Part shown: piece after piece, positions 29,430-38,773 of the stretch | Numbering within the stretch: position 1 is the stretch's first letter | Layout: each line of letters starts with the position of its first letter | DNA from: Verrucomicrobiota bacterium | Lineage (GTDB): Bacteria > Verrucomicrobiota > Verrucomicrobiia > Verrucomicrobiales > Akkermansiaceae | Direction of reading: 5' to 3' | DNA length: 58,759 nucleotides | NCBI GenBank assembly: GCA_004293285.1 | Contig: RDYF01000090.1 | Coordinates: 1-58,759 of the forward strand | The notes under the pieces: generated by a model | Database searches by the model: none | What the model saw: only the letters and a program-made list of their open reading frames with translations | Told to the model about the DNA's origin: nothing | Position numbers and translations under genes: made by a program

Positions 29430-29963
29430 ATGCACCTCTCTCGCGACCATTTCCTCTATGCCATGGAAAGCAGCCGGGTTCTTCACGAACCAGACCGGCG
29501 CATTGCCACTTTTGGCGAGACGCGCTTCCAGTTCCAATTGGTCAGCGAGCTGATGGACCGCGTCGGCGAGGTCCGCATCCGCAGCGGTGAAATGGAAGCC
29601 TGCAAACCGCTGCTGATCAAACCCAACCCTGATATGGAATGGGAAGGCTTCGGCGAGGAAGCCCGCGAACGCATCGGCCGACTCATCGAATCGCTCCACC
29701 TGAAGGGCATCGACCTGGCTTTTCTCCAATACGGCTTCCGCTTTCGCCGCTCTGAGGTCTCGGAACAAATCGTCCATCAGCCGATCGATGAAGTGAAGGC
29801 GCAATTGCTGGCCGATGTCCGCCAAAATGGCAATCCCATGCTCGCCATCCTTGAGGGGGTCGACGACGCCTGGGAAATCGCCCTCATCAAATTCTCTCTC
29901 GAAATGATTGCCCAATCCCAGGCCATCAATCGTTTCGACCTCCATCGCAAAAAACTGCTCTAG
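29430..29963 (+). CDS. Conserved hypothetical protein
   Basis: 177 residues from MHLSRDHFLYAMES; a start seven codons earlier is possible. It is soluble, without a signal peptide or membrane segment, and mixed alpha/beta. Charged helices include EARERIGRLIESLHL, and a conserved-looking TFGETRFQFQLVSEL strand-helix lies near residue 30. I do not recognise a family. It lies ten bases before a LysM membrane protein and then accA, all on the plus strand, so it may be co-transcribed with them. Confidence 0.7.
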   Translation: MHLSRDHFLYAMESSRVLHEPDRRIATFGETRFQFQLVSELMDRVGEVRIRSGEMEACKPLLIKPNPDMEWEGFGEEARERIGRLIESLHLKGIDLAFLQYGFRFRRSEVSEQIVHQPIDEVKAQLLADVRQNGNPMLAILEGVDDAWEIALIKFSLEMIAQSQAINRFDLHRKKLL

Positions 29964-29973
29964 CGCCACTCTC

Positions 29974-30858
29974 ATGCGATTCTGGACTTTCGTGAAATTG
30001 TTCTGCGCGCTCGTCGTTGCCGCCATTGTGGTGGTGTCGACGTATTTCACGCTTCACGTCATCGGCAAGCCCGTGCCTGATTTTCTCGCCCGACTTTTCC
30101 ATCAGTGGATGCCCGAGCCCGAACGCGTGATGTCGGACCCCGCCCGCGAATACGAAAAAGTGGCCGACCTCGCCGAAATGGTCGACATTGAACCCGGCGA
30201 CAAGGCCTTTCAAAAAGCCTCAGAACTGCTCGCCACCGGAAAAATCGCCGAAGCCCGTGAGAAACTGCTTTTTTTGGTCAATTACTACCCCGCCTCGAAT
30301 GCCGCGCCCCTCGCCCGTCGCATCCTCGGCGAAATGAACATGGACGATTTCCTCTCGCTCCACCATCAGTCGCAGCTCATCACGCACAAGGTGGGACGGG
30401 GCGATTCTTACCTCGGTATCGCCGCGAAAAATCAAACAACCCTCGATGCCATCATGCATTTCAACGGCCTACTGGAAATGCGCCCGCTCCAGCCCGGCGA
30501 TGAATTGATGGTCCTTCCGCTCAATCTGCGTGTCGTCATCGAACCGAAACGCCGCGCGCTCACGCTCTGGAACGGTGGCACATTTCTCAAGGAATACGCC
30601 ATCCTCAAATGCGTCGGTCTGCCCCAAAAAACCACGGTGCTGGCCATTGCGAACAAGGGCGGAATGCTCGGCAAACGCAAGGTCACTCCCGGCATGAAGG
30701 GCTACCGCGATGCCCTGAAAACGATCACCCTCGCCAATCAACTCCAAATCGTTCCCTCACAAATGTCGGGCGTCCACGGCTGTCATCTCGATGCCGTCGA
30801 TACCGAAGAACTCGCTCTTTTGCTAAGAGTAGGAAATGATGTGGAAATCCGTCCGTAA
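29974..30858 (+). CDS. LysM-domain membrane protein with degenerate YkuD-like (L,D-transpeptidase) end
   Basis: 294 residues. One N-terminal membrane helix (FVKLFCALVVAAIVVVSTYF) is followed by a TPR-like helical stretch (KASELLATGKIAEAREKLL) and a LysM module at about 135-180 (HKVGRGDSYLGIAAKNQTTL), which would bind peptidoglycan. The last third resembles YkuD: it keeps VHGCHLDAVDTEELALLLRV with the Cys. It lacks the upstream catalytic His ('HGT') and the Arg that usually follows the Cys. Activity is therefore doubtful; a structural or wall-binding role is as likely. Confidence 0.75.
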   Translation: MRFWTFVKLFCALVVAAIVVVSTYFTLHVIGKPVPDFLARLFHQWMPEPERVMSDPAREYEKVADLAEMVDIEPGDKAFQKASELLATGKIAEAREKLLFLVNYYPASNAAPLARRILGEMNMDDFLSLHHQSQLITHKVGRGDSYLGIAAKNQTTLDAIMHFNGLLEMRPLQPGDELMVLPLNLRVVIEPKRRALTLWNGGTFLKEYAILKCVGLPQKTTVLAIANKGGMLGKRKVTPGMKGYRDALKTITLANQLQIVPSQMSGVHGCHLDAVDTEELALLLRVGNDVEIRP

Positions 30859-30881
30859 CTCTGATACTCTCGCCTCACGCC

Positions 30882-31841
30882 ATGACTCAATTGCTCGAAT
30901 TTGAAAAGCCCATCGCCGAAATGGAACGCGAATTGGAAAAGCTGCGCGCCAAGTCCGACTCGCAAAACATCGATCTCTCGGCGCAAATTTCCGAGATGGA
31001 GGAAAAGCTTTCTGCCACCAAAGCCGAGCTCTACGAAAACCTCACGCCTTGGCAACGCGTGCAAATTGCTCGCCACGTGCAGCGCCCCTACATGCTCGAT
31101 TACGTCTCTCTCGCGTTCACGGATTTCCTCGAACTCCACGGCGATCGCCACATTGGCGATGACAAATCGATGCCCGGCGGCCTTGCCATGCTGGGTGACC
31201 AAAAGGTCATGGTCATCGGCCACCAAAAAGGCCGCGACACGAAGGAAAACCTGCTGCGCAATTTCGGCAGCGCCCACCCCGAAGGCTACCGCAAGGCGAT
31301 ACGCCTGATGCGCCTTGCCGAAAAATTCCGCATTCCCATTGTCTGCCTGATTGATACCCCAGGCGCCTTCCCTGGCATCGGTGCCGAGGAACGCAATATC
31401 GCCGAAGCCATCGGCTACAACCTCCGCGAAATGATGCTGATCACGGTCCCCATCATCGCCGTCGTTCTCGGCGAAGGCGGCTCGGGCGGAGCTCTCGGCA
31501 TCGGCGTCGCCGACCGCGTGCTGATGATGGAAAACGCCTACTACTCGGTCATCAGCCCCGAAGGCTGCGCCGCGATTTTGTGGAAACACCGCAAACACGC
31601 CCCGGAAGCCGCGGAGGCGATGAAAATCGCAGCGCCCGACCTGAAAAAGCTCAAGCTCATCGATGGCGTCATCGCCGAGCCCACCGGCGGAGCTCACCAC
31701 GACCACGCCGCCGCCGCCAACGCGCTGCGCGAAGAGGTCGCCAAGCACCTGCGCGAGCTCCAACAGCTCAGCCCCACCGCGCTGCGCCAACAACGCTACC
31801 AAAAATTCCGCCAATACGGCGACTGGCAAGGCAAAGCATAA
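30882..31841 (+). CDS. accA: Acetyl-CoA carboxylase carboxyltransferase subunit alpha
   Basis: Transfers carboxyl from carboxybiotin to acetyl-CoA together with AccD, the first step of fatty acid synthesis. 319 residues, the family length. It begins MTQLLEFEKPIAEMERELEK and has LTPWQRVQIARHVQRPY, DTPGAFPGIGAEERN and LGEGGSGGALGIGVADRV, the acyl-CoA/carboxybiotin-binding loops. The C-terminal helices are complete. It lies 23 bases after the LysM protein, probably in one transcript. accD is not in the window. Confidence 0.96.
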   Translation: MTQLLEFEKPIAEMERELEKLRAKSDSQNIDLSAQISEMEEKLSATKAELYENLTPWQRVQIARHVQRPYMLDYVSLAFTDFLELHGDRHIGDDKSMPGGLAMLGDQKVMVIGHQKGRDTKENLLRNFGSAHPEGYRKAIRLMRLAEKFRIPIVCLIDTPGAFPGIGAEERNIAEAIGYNLREMMLITVPIIAVVLGEGGSGGALGIGVADRVLMMENAYYSVISPEGCAAILWKHRKHAPEAAEAMKIAAPDLKKLKLIDGVIAEPTGGAHHDHAAAANALREEVAKHLRELQQLSPTALRQQRYQKFRQYGDWQGKA

Positions 31842-32051
31842 TCGCTCGCAGGCGCTGAGGTCCTTCACCCAAAGCACCAAGGACTCTGTCCAGCAAGGGC
31901 AGCCTTAGGTGATCGGAAAAAATTTTCGTAATTCCTTACGGAGCCTCACAGGCCTTCTTCGTTTTCTGGCTCGACGCTTGCCTTTGGCAGGTTTCCTGTC
32001 ATAGTCTGCTCTTGCAGGATCACGGTGGTCTTGCTTTATCTCTCGCTCGCC

Positions 32052-32639
32052 ATGGCTCGCACTTCTACTCAATCGCGCAAAACTGCCGAGACCGACATCT
32101 CTTTGTCGCTGGATCTCGATGGTTCGGGAAATTCTACCATCGACACCGGCGTCGGGTTTTTTGATCACATGCTGACGCTTTTTGCCCGCCACAGCTTGAT
32201 CGACTTGCAGGTGAAAACGATTGGCGATTTGCACATCGATGCCCATCACACGGTCGAAGATACCGCCATCGTGCTCGGCGATGCTTTGCGCGAAGCGCTG
32301 GGCTCGAAGGAGGGGATCAGCCGCTATGGTCACGCCTACCTGCCCATGGACGAAACGCTCGCTCGCGTGGTTATCGATCTCTCCAACCGCCCGCACCTGG
32401 AGTTCCGCACGCCACCGAATACCGCCTCTGCTCCGAATTTCCCGCTGACGCTGACGGAAGAGTTTTGTCGGGCGCTGGCCAGCAATCTGCGCTGCAATTT
32501 GCATGTGGAACTGCTCTACGGTCGCGATGGTCACCACATCGCCGAGGCCATTTTCAAGGGCATCGCACGCGCGCTCCGCGTCGCCGTGACCATCGATCCA
32601 CGCGTCAAAGGCGTACCGTCCACCAAGGAAGCTCTCTAA
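32052..32639 (+). CDS. hisB: Imidazoleglycerol-phosphate dehydratase
   Basis: Dehydrates imidazole glycerol phosphate in histidine synthesis. 195 residues from MARTSTQSRKTAETDI; a start nine codons earlier is less likely. The manganese-binding repeats are present: GVGFFDHMLTLFARH, DLHIDAHHTVEDTAI and YGRDGHHIAEAIFK. This is the monofunctional form without the phosphatase domain found in enterobacteria. Six bases separate it from hisH, so they form a his unit. Confidence 0.96.
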   Translation: MARTSTQSRKTAETDISLSLDLDGSGNSTIDTGVGFFDHMLTLFARHSLIDLQVKTIGDLHIDAHHTVEDTAIVLGDALREALGSKEGISRYGHAYLPMDETLARVVIDLSNRPHLEFRTPPNTASAPNFPLTLTEEFCRALASNLRCNLHVELLYGRDGHHIAEAIFKGIARALRVAVTIDPRVKGVPSTKEAL

Positions 32640-32645
32640 CGCATC

Positions 32646-33257
32646 ATGTCCGCGACGATCTTGATCGATTATGGTGCAGGCAATCTGCGCAGTGTGGCCA
32701 ATGCCCTTCACAGCCTCGGGACCGAGGTGCAAGTGGTCAGCAGCGGGGCCGATTTCCCCGAAAATCCGGCGCGCGTGATTTTGCCCGGAGTGGGTTCCTT
32801 TGGCGACTCGATGCAAGAACTCACGCGTCGCGGGCTGGCGGAGCCGGTGCGACGCGTCATTGCCAGCGGCGTGCCTTTTCTCGGCATTTGCGTCGGCTAC
32901 CAACTGCTCTTCGAAGGCAGCGAAGAAAGCCCCACGGTGCCAGGTCTGGGCATCCTTCCGGGCCAAGTGAAACGCTTTTTGCCTGGCAAAAAAATCCCGC
33001 ACATGGGCTGGAACGCCGTGCGCCCGGTTGATCCTCAGCATCCCTGTTGGGCAGGCATGGACGAGAATCCGTACTTTTACTACGTCCACTCCTATTTCCC
33101 CGTGCCAGCGGATGCGAACCTGATTGCTGCGACGACCGAATACGAGGAAAGCTTCGCCGCCGCCGTGATCCGCGACAATCTCTGGGCCGTGCAATTTCAC
33201 CCCGAAAAAAGCCAAGATAGCGGCTTGCAGTTGCTCCGAAATTTCTTGGCGCAGTAA
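32646..33257 (+). CDS. hisH: Imidazole glycerol phosphate synthase, glutamine amidotransferase subunit
   Basis: Supplies ammonia from glutamine to HisF. 203 residues, normal length. The class I amidotransferase triad is visible: nucleophile Cys in FLGICVGYQLLFEGS, and His-Glu in AVQFHPEKS. IDYGAGNLRSVANAL at the N-terminus is the HisH signature. hisF does not follow in this window; the next gene lies on the opposite strand. Confidence 0.96.
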   Translation: MSATILIDYGAGNLRSVANALHSLGTEVQVVSSGADFPENPARVILPGVGSFGDSMQELTRRGLAEPVRRVIASGVPFLGICVGYQLLFEGSEESPTVPGLGILPGQVKRFLPGKKIPHMGWNAVRPVDPQHPCWAGMDENPYFYYVHSYFPVPADANLIAATTEYEESFAAAVIRDNLWAVQFHPEKSQDSGLQLLRNFLAQ

Positions 33258-33346
33258 CAGACTTTCGGGCCTGTTTGCGCGGATCTGCTTGCTAGATTCG
33301 TCATCGATCTTCGAACGCAGGAAAAGTCCGCGTCGACCGCTCACCG

Positions 33347-33712
33347 CTAGGCGGAACGCAGACCAAGCTGTTGTTCGGCTTGGATCCAATCGGCAAGGGC
33401 GTCGTCGGGCAGTCCGAGATCACGACGCTGGCACCAATTCAAAAAAGCCGCTGCGGCAATGGTGTCGGGATCAGCGACCACGATGGGAGCCGCAAGAGCT
33501 TTGACGCTTTTTGCCACCGCTTTCTTCGCAGCCTTCTTTGCCGCTTTCTTCGCCACCGCTGGGGCAGGCGGCTCCTTGGACTCCTTCGGCGGCTTGGGCA
33601 ATGCCGCGGCAGCTTGTTTTTTCGGCGATTTCGTCGCGGCTTTTTGAGTCGTCGCTTTCTTCGCAACAGGTTGGCTGGCAGCCTCTTCAGTGGACTTTGC
33701 TTTCTTTTTCAT
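33347..33712 (-). CDS. Lys/Ala-rich protein with C-terminal DUF2934-like domain
   Basis: 121 residues from MKKKAKSTEE; an upstream Met is possible. The first 80 residues are a basic Lys/Ala/Pro repeat (AKKAAKKAAKKAVAKSVKAL) like histone H1-type tails, which suggests nucleic-acid contact. The last 40 residues (DTIAAAAFLNWCQRRDLGLP, then DWIQAEQQLG) match the DUF2934 pattern of a helix followed by DW-x-AE. Function unknown. It converges with hisH. Confidence 0.7.
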   Translation of the reverse strand: MKKKAKSTEEAASQPVAKKATTQKAATKSPKKQAAAALPKPPKESKEPPAPAVAKKAAKKAAKKAVAKSVKALAAPIVVADPDTIAAAAFLNWCQRRDLGLPDDALADWIQAEQQLGLRSA

Positions 33713-33810
33713 GATGTTTTCCCTCCCACAAACTTGCAGCAGCTTCCGTACCAACGCTTTTTTGCCCAACTGATGATTGATCTCTGGCTCACCTCACGTA
33801 TGATAGAGGC

Positions 33811-35085
33811 ATGGAAGGACGATTCGATTGGCACCAGCCGGCTCATCAAAATGAGCCCGACTCGTTATTGCCCGCGCCCGATCGCTTTGGCTGGTGGATG
33901 GTCATTTGTCTCAGCGCTGCCATCGCTCTGCACCTGGTGCTATTTGTCGCACTCGGCCACCTGCCCGTGGGTATCGGCTGGAACCGCCCGGCGGAAGTCA
34001 TCGTCACGGAGCCAGTGGTGGTGCGCGCGGTCGAGGAAGAAGAACCTCAACAAGTGCCACCATCCTCTGATGATCCCCCCGCGCCCGACCCTGAACGCAT
34101 CACTTTGCTGGACGACGTGGAAATTCTCCAACAACTCCAGGACCCTGATTTGGAAATGAAGCCCGATGTCGAAGTCGCCTCCTTCGATGTCGATGTAAAA
34201 TCTTCCGCTCCTGCCCTCGCGGGCGATCCTGCGGGCGATGCCATCGATGTCGCGGCAGCGGTCGACATCGCCGCCGAAAATCTCGAGTCGCTCGGCGAAA
34301 CCGCGACACTCAGTCCTACTGTCGCCGAAGGGCAAATGATTGTCGATCCCGGCTCAGAAGTGATCGACGATGAAGCGCTGGATTCGTTCATGAAAGATCT
34401 GATCAAAAAGGGCAATCATGGTGATGCCTTGAACGGCAAACTCGATGGCATCGCCAGCCTCGAAGAAATGATCGGACTTCCCGAAAACGTACTCGTCACA
34501 AAAACCACCATGCTGCCTGGCGATTTGTTGTTTGAATACAATCGAGCCGATTTGCGCGATAGCTCGAAGGTGGGCATGCAGAAAATTGCCTTGTTGATGG
34601 ATCTCAATCCCAAGCTGCACTGCTGGATCGAAGGCCACAGCGACCTGATTGGCAGCGATACATTCAACGACGAACTTTCACAGCGTCGCGCGGAATCGGT
34701 CAAATCCTTCCTCGTTGGCATTGGCATGGATGCCTCTCACATTCACACGCGCGGCATCGGCAAGCGTCAGCCGCTGGTGCTGAAAGGCACGCCCGAAGAA
34801 CAATCGTTGAATCGTCGGGTGGAAATCAAGCTGCGCAAATCTCCGCCACCCGCCCCAGCACCGCAAGCCGCGATCGCTCCGGCCCCAGAGCCGGTTAAGG
34901 CCATGCCTGTGGTCGAAGAACCAACACCTCCCGCAACAACGCCTCCCGCTGTTCGTGCGAAACCGATGCGCGCTTTGCCCATCGAGGAAACCCCACCCGC
35001 GCCCGATCCCAATGTTCCGCTGAAAGCGATCCCCGCCGATGAACCACCACCCGCCGCGCTGAAGGCAACGGCGGTCGATGAATAA
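33811..35085 (+). CDS. OmpA-family (peptidoglycan-associated) membrane protein
   Basis: 424 residues. One N-terminal membrane helix (WWMVICLSAAIALHLVLFVA) and a Pro/Glu-rich stretch recall TonB-type proteins. An OmpA C-like domain at about 230-345 has LLFEYNRADLRDSSKVG, IEGHSDLIGSDTFNDELSQR and GIGKRQPLV, with the NRRVEIKL end. The diaminopimelate-binding Asp and Arg are in place, so it probably clamps peptidoglycan. A Pro/Ala-rich tail of about 80 residues repeats 'K-A-[MI]-P-x-[DE]-E' motifs. It converges with the CYTH gene, two bases apart. Confidence 0.85.
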   Translation: MEGRFDWHQPAHQNEPDSLLPAPDRFGWWMVICLSAAIALHLVLFVALGHLPVGIGWNRPAEVIVTEPVVVRAVEEEEPQQVPPSSDDPPAPDPERITLLDDVEILQQLQDPDLEMKPDVEVASFDVDVKSSAPALAGDPAGDAIDVAAAVDIAAENLESLGETATLSPTVAEGQMIVDPGSEVIDDEALDSFMKDLIKKGNHGDALNGKLDGIASLEEMIGLPENVLVTKTTMLPGDLLFEYNRADLRDSSKVGMQKIALLMDLNPKLHCWIEGHSDLIGSDTFNDELSQRRAESVKSFLVGIGMDASHIHTRGIGKRQPLVLKGTPEEQSLNRRVEIKLRKSPPPAPAPQAAIAPAPEPVKAMPVVEEPTPPATTPPAVRAKPMRALPIEETPPAPDPNVPLKAIPADEPPPAALKATAVDE

Positions 35086-35087
35086 AA

Positions 35088-35573
35088 TCAGCTGGGATTT
35101 TTCTCCTCATCTTTCCACGTCGACCACGGCCGCTTGGACAACTTGGAGTTCGAGTAACGTCGCTCGCTCGTGACTTCCTCGCCCAACCAATCGGGCTTCT
35201 CGAAAGCATGATCTTCGTGGGGCAATTCGATTTCCGCCACAATCAGGCCCGCATTTGCGCCGTGAAATTCATCGACCTCCCACAGCATGCCCGCGAAGGA
35301 GATGTCGTAGCGCGTTTTGTCAATCGGTTCATCGAGCGACATCCCGAGCAGCTCTTGCGCTAAGCCGAGATCGAGCGGAAACTCCACTTCTTCCCGACTC
35401 ATGCCGGTAGTAGGCCCTTTGACAGTCATCCATGCTTGCTCGCCGGAAATGCGCACGCGCACCGTGCGATGCGGATCACGCGAGAGATAGCCCTGCACCA
35501 TGCGACGCCCCTTTGCCCCCGCACGCCATGTGTCGTTTTTCACCAGATACTTGCGCTCGATCTCAATCGCCAT
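35088..35573 (-). CDS. CYTH-domain protein (class IV cyclase/triphosphatase)
   Basis: 161 residues from MAIEIERKYLV, which carries the ExExK signature (Glu4, Glu6, Lys8). The tunnel fold is supported by RTVRVRISGEQAWMTVKG, EVEFPLDL, KTRYDISF and EVDEFHGANAGLIVAEIELP. Bacterial members of this size mostly hydrolyse inorganic triphosphate, while a few make cAMP. The substrate cannot be told. It is divergent from alr. Confidence 0.9.
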   Translation of the reverse strand: MAIEIERKYLVKNDTWRAGAKGRRMVQGYLSRDPHRTVRVRISGEQAWMTVKGPTTGMSREEVEFPLDLGLAQELLGMSLDEPIDKTRYDISFAGMLWEVDEFHGANAGLIVAEIELPHEDHAFEKPDWLGEEVTSERRYSNSKLSKRPWSTWKDEEKNPS

Positions 35574-35746
35574 GGCTGCGATTGCACGCCATTCCCCAGC
35601 CCATGACAAGGAGGATCGACATTCTAACGCATGAAAAAACTTTCTTCCGCTCCCCAAAGCACCAGAGACATGAGCTTCCGGGATCCACATGCAACAAGCT
35701 TGCCAGCGCCGCGAAAGTTCCGCATGATGCTCGTGCCCTGCTGCCC

Positions 35747-36889
35747 ATGGAGCCGACTCATCTCAACCCTGCCACTTTCCCAACCCTTTCACCGCCGCGT
35801 GCGTGGGCGGAAATTGATCGCTCGGCGCTACGACACAACCTTGCGGTCGCCCGCAGCGTATGGCCGCAGATGGCGATGATGGCGGTGGTCAAGGCCGGGG
35901 CCTACGGACATGGACTCGAAGAAGTGGCCCGCGTGTTTGCCGAGGAAAAGGTCGCGTTTCTCGGCGTGGCCAATGTCGGCGAGGCAAGACGAATCAGCGA
36001 TGCAGGATTGCAGGCGCGAATCTATCTGCTCGGCGCGACATGGTCGGAAGAACGACAAGAAATCGTCGAGCGCGGCTGGACGCCCTGCCTTTCTTCGCTC
36101 GATGAAGCACGCGATTTCTCGCATCGCGCGGAACAACTCGGGAAAATCCTCGACGTCCATCTGGCGGTCGATACTGGCATGGGACGCGGTGGATTTGTGA
36201 TCGATCAATTGCCCGCCGCACTCACCGAGCTCCTGCAACTGCCAGGACTGCGCATTGAGGGCATCGGCTCGCATTTGCCCTCCGCCGATGAGGATGAAGA
36301 ATTCACTCGTCGCCAATTCCAGCAGTTTGCCGCGATCATCGAATCCTGTGGCGGCGCAGAACCATTCTCGTGGCGTCATCTCGCCAACAGTGCAGGACTC
36401 ATTGGCTACGAACCAAAGTGCTGCAATCTCGCGCGACCTGGTCTGATGCTTTACGGGATCAATCCCTTGCCCGATTCCTCACTCGGCCTGCGACCTGCGA
36501 TGTCCTTGAAATCGCGAGTCACACTCATCCGCACCCTCCCCGCAGGGCACGGCGTGTCCTATGGTCGAAGTTTTGTAACGACAAAGCCCACGCGCGTGGC
36601 CACCATCGGCATCGGTTATGGCGACGGCTACCCGCGACATGTTTCCGGAAACGCCCCGCGCGTCTTCTTGCGCGGACGATTTTTTCCCATCTTGGGTCGC
36701 GTGACCATGGACCAAATGATGATCGATGTCACCGATGCGCCAGAGGTGATCGAAGGCGATGAAGTCGAGCTCTTTGGTCGCCACCTCTCCGTCATGGAGG
36801 TCGCCCAAAAAGCCGACACCATTCCCTGGCACATCCTGACCGGCATTACCGCTCGCGTAACGCGGCTCTATCACGATGGCCTTGACTAG
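35747..36889 (+). CDS. alr: Alanine racemase
   Basis: PLP enzyme making D-alanine for peptidoglycan. 380 residues from MEPTHLNPATF. The PLP lysine is in MAVVKAGAYGHGLEEVARV; Gly replaces the usual Asn of KANAYGHG. Further signatures are AWAEIDRSALRHN, HLAVDTGMGRGGF and VTMDQMMIDVTDAP. Other in-frame ATGs occur upstream, but the listed one lies close before the conserved region. ddl, which uses the product, is 18 kb away. Confidence 0.95.
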   Translation: MEPTHLNPATFPTLSPPRAWAEIDRSALRHNLAVARSVWPQMAMMAVVKAGAYGHGLEEVARVFAEEKVAFLGVANVGEARRISDAGLQARIYLLGATWSEERQEIVERGWTPCLSSLDEARDFSHRAEQLGKILDVHLAVDTGMGRGGFVIDQLPAALTELLQLPGLRIEGIGSHLPSADEDEEFTRRQFQQFAAIIESCGGAEPFSWRHLANSAGLIGYEPKCCNLARPGLMLYGINPLPDSSLGLRPAMSLKSRVTLIRTLPAGHGVSYGRSFVTTKPTRVATIGIGYGDGYPRHVSGNAPRVFLRGRFFPILGRVTMDQMMIDVTDAPEVIEGDEVELFGRHLSVMEVAQKADTIPWHILTGITARVTRLYHDGLD

Positions 36890-37632
36890 CGCGGCAGCAT
36901 CAACTGCTCCTGCTCCAAGCCCGTGACGCGGCGCAGTCCGCGAAACAAATGCAACAGTGTGAAGGCCATGAAAACCAGAATCGGCACGCCGATGACCAAA
37001 AAGCCCCAGCCGGTGATCTTCGCCACTTGCTCGTTGTAGCGCTCCCGGGCATCGGGCGAATGGTGATCGAGACTACCCAAGAAATGCAGTGCCAGCCCGA
37101 CATTGAGCACGGTGCTCACCAAAAACGAACAGGCAAACAGCATCGTACTCTGCCACAGCAAACCTTGGTACTCCCGCTCCACGCCCTTTTCCGCCACCGT
37201 TTTTTCAATCAGCGGAATGTGGAAAAGGCTATCGTTGTACAAAAACGCCCGCAACAGCGGCGATTCCGTGCGATGCGACAGCAGCATCGCCACGCCCAAG
37301 ATCAACGGGATGCTGCCTTCCTTGATGCCAAAAAGCAGAGCCGCATTCGGCTTCACCGTGCCATCTTGATTCCACAGATAAATCGTCAACCCACCTGTCA
37401 AAGCCACCGAGGCCAAACCGAGGAGGGAGAAAAAATTGGTCTGACGCGTCTTCACGAAAAACCAAACGCCGTAGGCCAAGGGCGGAATCAGCGCCAACCA
37501 CATCGCCTTGGTCGCGCCGATGTGCCAAAATTGCTCACCATCCTTGCTCATCGCGCTCAGCGCAATGACGGGAATGAGAACATTGATCAGAATGTTGAGG
37601 AGGGGATTCTCCTGGGATGCGGTTTTGTTCAT
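36886..37632 (-). CDS. Conserved polytopic membrane protein (VC0807-like)
   Basis: 248 residues from MNKTASQENPLLNILINVLI. About six hydrophobic segments are visible (NILINVLIPVIALSAM, IPLILGVAMLLSH, GFLVIGVPILVFMAFTLLHLF). The pattern resembles the VC0807 family of unknown membrane proteins, including a conserved middle EGSIPLILGVAMLLSHRTES. Assignment is by impression. Its stop overlaps the alr stop by four bases, and it lies just downstream of fba with a terminator between. Confidence 0.65.
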   Translation of the reverse strand: MNKTASQENPLLNILINVLIPVIALSAMSKDGEQFWHIGATKAMWLALIPPLAYGVWFFVKTRQTNFFSLLGLASVALTGGLTIYLWNQDGTVKPNAALLFGIKEGSIPLILGVAMLLSHRTESPLLRAFLYNDSLFHIPLIEKTVAEKGVEREYQGLLWQSTMLFACSFLVSTVLNVGLALHFLGSLDHHSPDARERYNEQVAKITGWGFLVIGVPILVFMAFTLLHLFRGLRRVTGLEQEQLMLPR

Positions 37633-37640
37633 GTGTCGTA

Positions 37641-37670
37641 AAAAAAAGCGGGCCGCAGCCCGCTTTTTGC
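37641..37670 (-). terminator. Rho-independent terminator after the aldolase gene
   Basis: AGCGGGC (37647-37653) pairs with GCCCGCT (37658-37664) around a four-base loop. It is flanked by seven A on the left and five T on the right, so it can act on either strand. It lies ten bases after the fba stop when read leftwards. Confidence 0.8.
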
Positions 37671-37679
37671 TGAGAAAAA

Positions 37680-38711
37680 TTAGACCGTGCCGAAAATGGT
37701 CTTGCCCGTCGAGAGCAAGTCGTCGCACGCCAATTTGAGGCGATTCGCCAGACCGATCTCGGCTTTTTTCAGATAGCTTCGTGGATCGTAGAGCTTCTTA
37801 TCACCCACTTCACCATCAATCTTGAGCACGCCCTCGATGTTTTGGCAAAGGTGGGTCACAATCTGACGCGTGAAGGCATACTGGGTATCGGTATCGATGT
37901 TCATTTTCACCACACCGTAGCCCAAGGTTTCACGAATGTCTTCCAAATCAGTGCCAGAGCCACCGTGGAAAACAAGATCCATTTCCGCAGTCGCACCATA
38001 CTTGTCGGTAACAGCTTTCTGGCCATCGCGCAGAATCGTCGGCTTCAGCTTCACTGCACCGGGCTTGTAAGAACCGTGAACGTTGCCGAATGTCGCCGCG
38101 AAAAGGAATCGACCCAAGGGGCTCAGCGCCTCATACACCGCCACCATGTCTTCGGGAGTGGTGTAGAGTTTTTCCGCAGGAAGACCCGAAGTGTCGTGTC
38201 CGTCTTCTTCCCCGCCGACGCAGCCCGCTTCGACCTCGAGGATGATGTCGAGCTCCGCACATTCTTTCAGCAGCTTTTTCGAAATCTCCAAGTTTTCTGC
38301 CAAAGGAACGACCGAGCCATCGAACATATGGCTTTGGAACAAAGGACCTTTGCCCTCGGCAATGCGCTCGCGGGAGGCTTGCAGCAGCGGCTTCAAAAAC
38401 GAATCAACCGCAGCAGGATGGCAGTGGTCGGTGTGAAGAGCGATCAATACGTCGTATTTTTCAGCCAAGCGATGCGCGGCTTCGGCGAGCACGATGGCAC
38501 CAAAGGCGTCATTGCCGACGGACGTGCCGGAAGCGAACTTGCCACCACCGGTGGAAACTTGAATGATACCATCGGACTTCGACTCCGCAAAAGCGCGCAA
38601 CGCGCCGTTGATGGTGGTGATGCTGGTAACATTGATGGCGGGATACGCGTAGCCGCCTTTCTGTGCAGCATCGAGCATCGCGCGGTATTGGGATGGGGTG
38701 GCAATAGGCAT
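37680..38711 (-). CDS. fba: Class II fructose-bisphosphate aldolase
   Basis: Zinc-dependent aldolase of glycolysis/gluconeogenesis. 343 residues. Metal-binding His residues lie in LIALHTDHCHP and FGNVHGSYKPG, VEAGCVGGEEDG is the central Glu block, and LVFHGGSGTD binds phosphate. KMNIDTDTQYAFTRQI near the C-terminus is typical. The long class II-A form (about 340-360 aa) fits. Upstream lie two 20-nt direct repeats shared with the divergent nuclease gene. Confidence 0.95.
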   Translation of the reverse strand: MPIATPSQYRAMLDAAQKGGYAYPAINVTSITTINGALRAFAESKSDGIIQVSTGGGKFASGTSVGNDAFGAIVLAEAAHRLAEKYDVLIALHTDHCHPAAVDSFLKPLLQASRERIAEGKGPLFQSHMFDGSVVPLAENLEISKKLLKECAELDIILEVEAGCVGGEEDGHDTSGLPAEKLYTTPEDMVAVYEALSPLGRFLFAATFGNVHGSYKPGAVKLKPTILRDGQKAVTDKYGATAEMDLVFHGGSGTDLEDIRETLGYGVVKMNIDTDTQYAFTRQIVTHLCQNIEGVLKIDGEVGDKKLYDPRSYLKKAEIGLANRLKLACDDLLSTGKTIFGTV

Positions 38712-38773
38712 GACAGAGAGATTGTTATGTCATCGCATGCGCTCTGACAAGCAGATTCCCCAAGACTCTGCAA

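Noticed and set aside
31842..32051. Terminator after accA from AGGTCCTT/AAGGACT
   Set aside because: Only six pairs, a 13-base loop and no T-tract. The 210-base gap otherwise shows nothing recognised.
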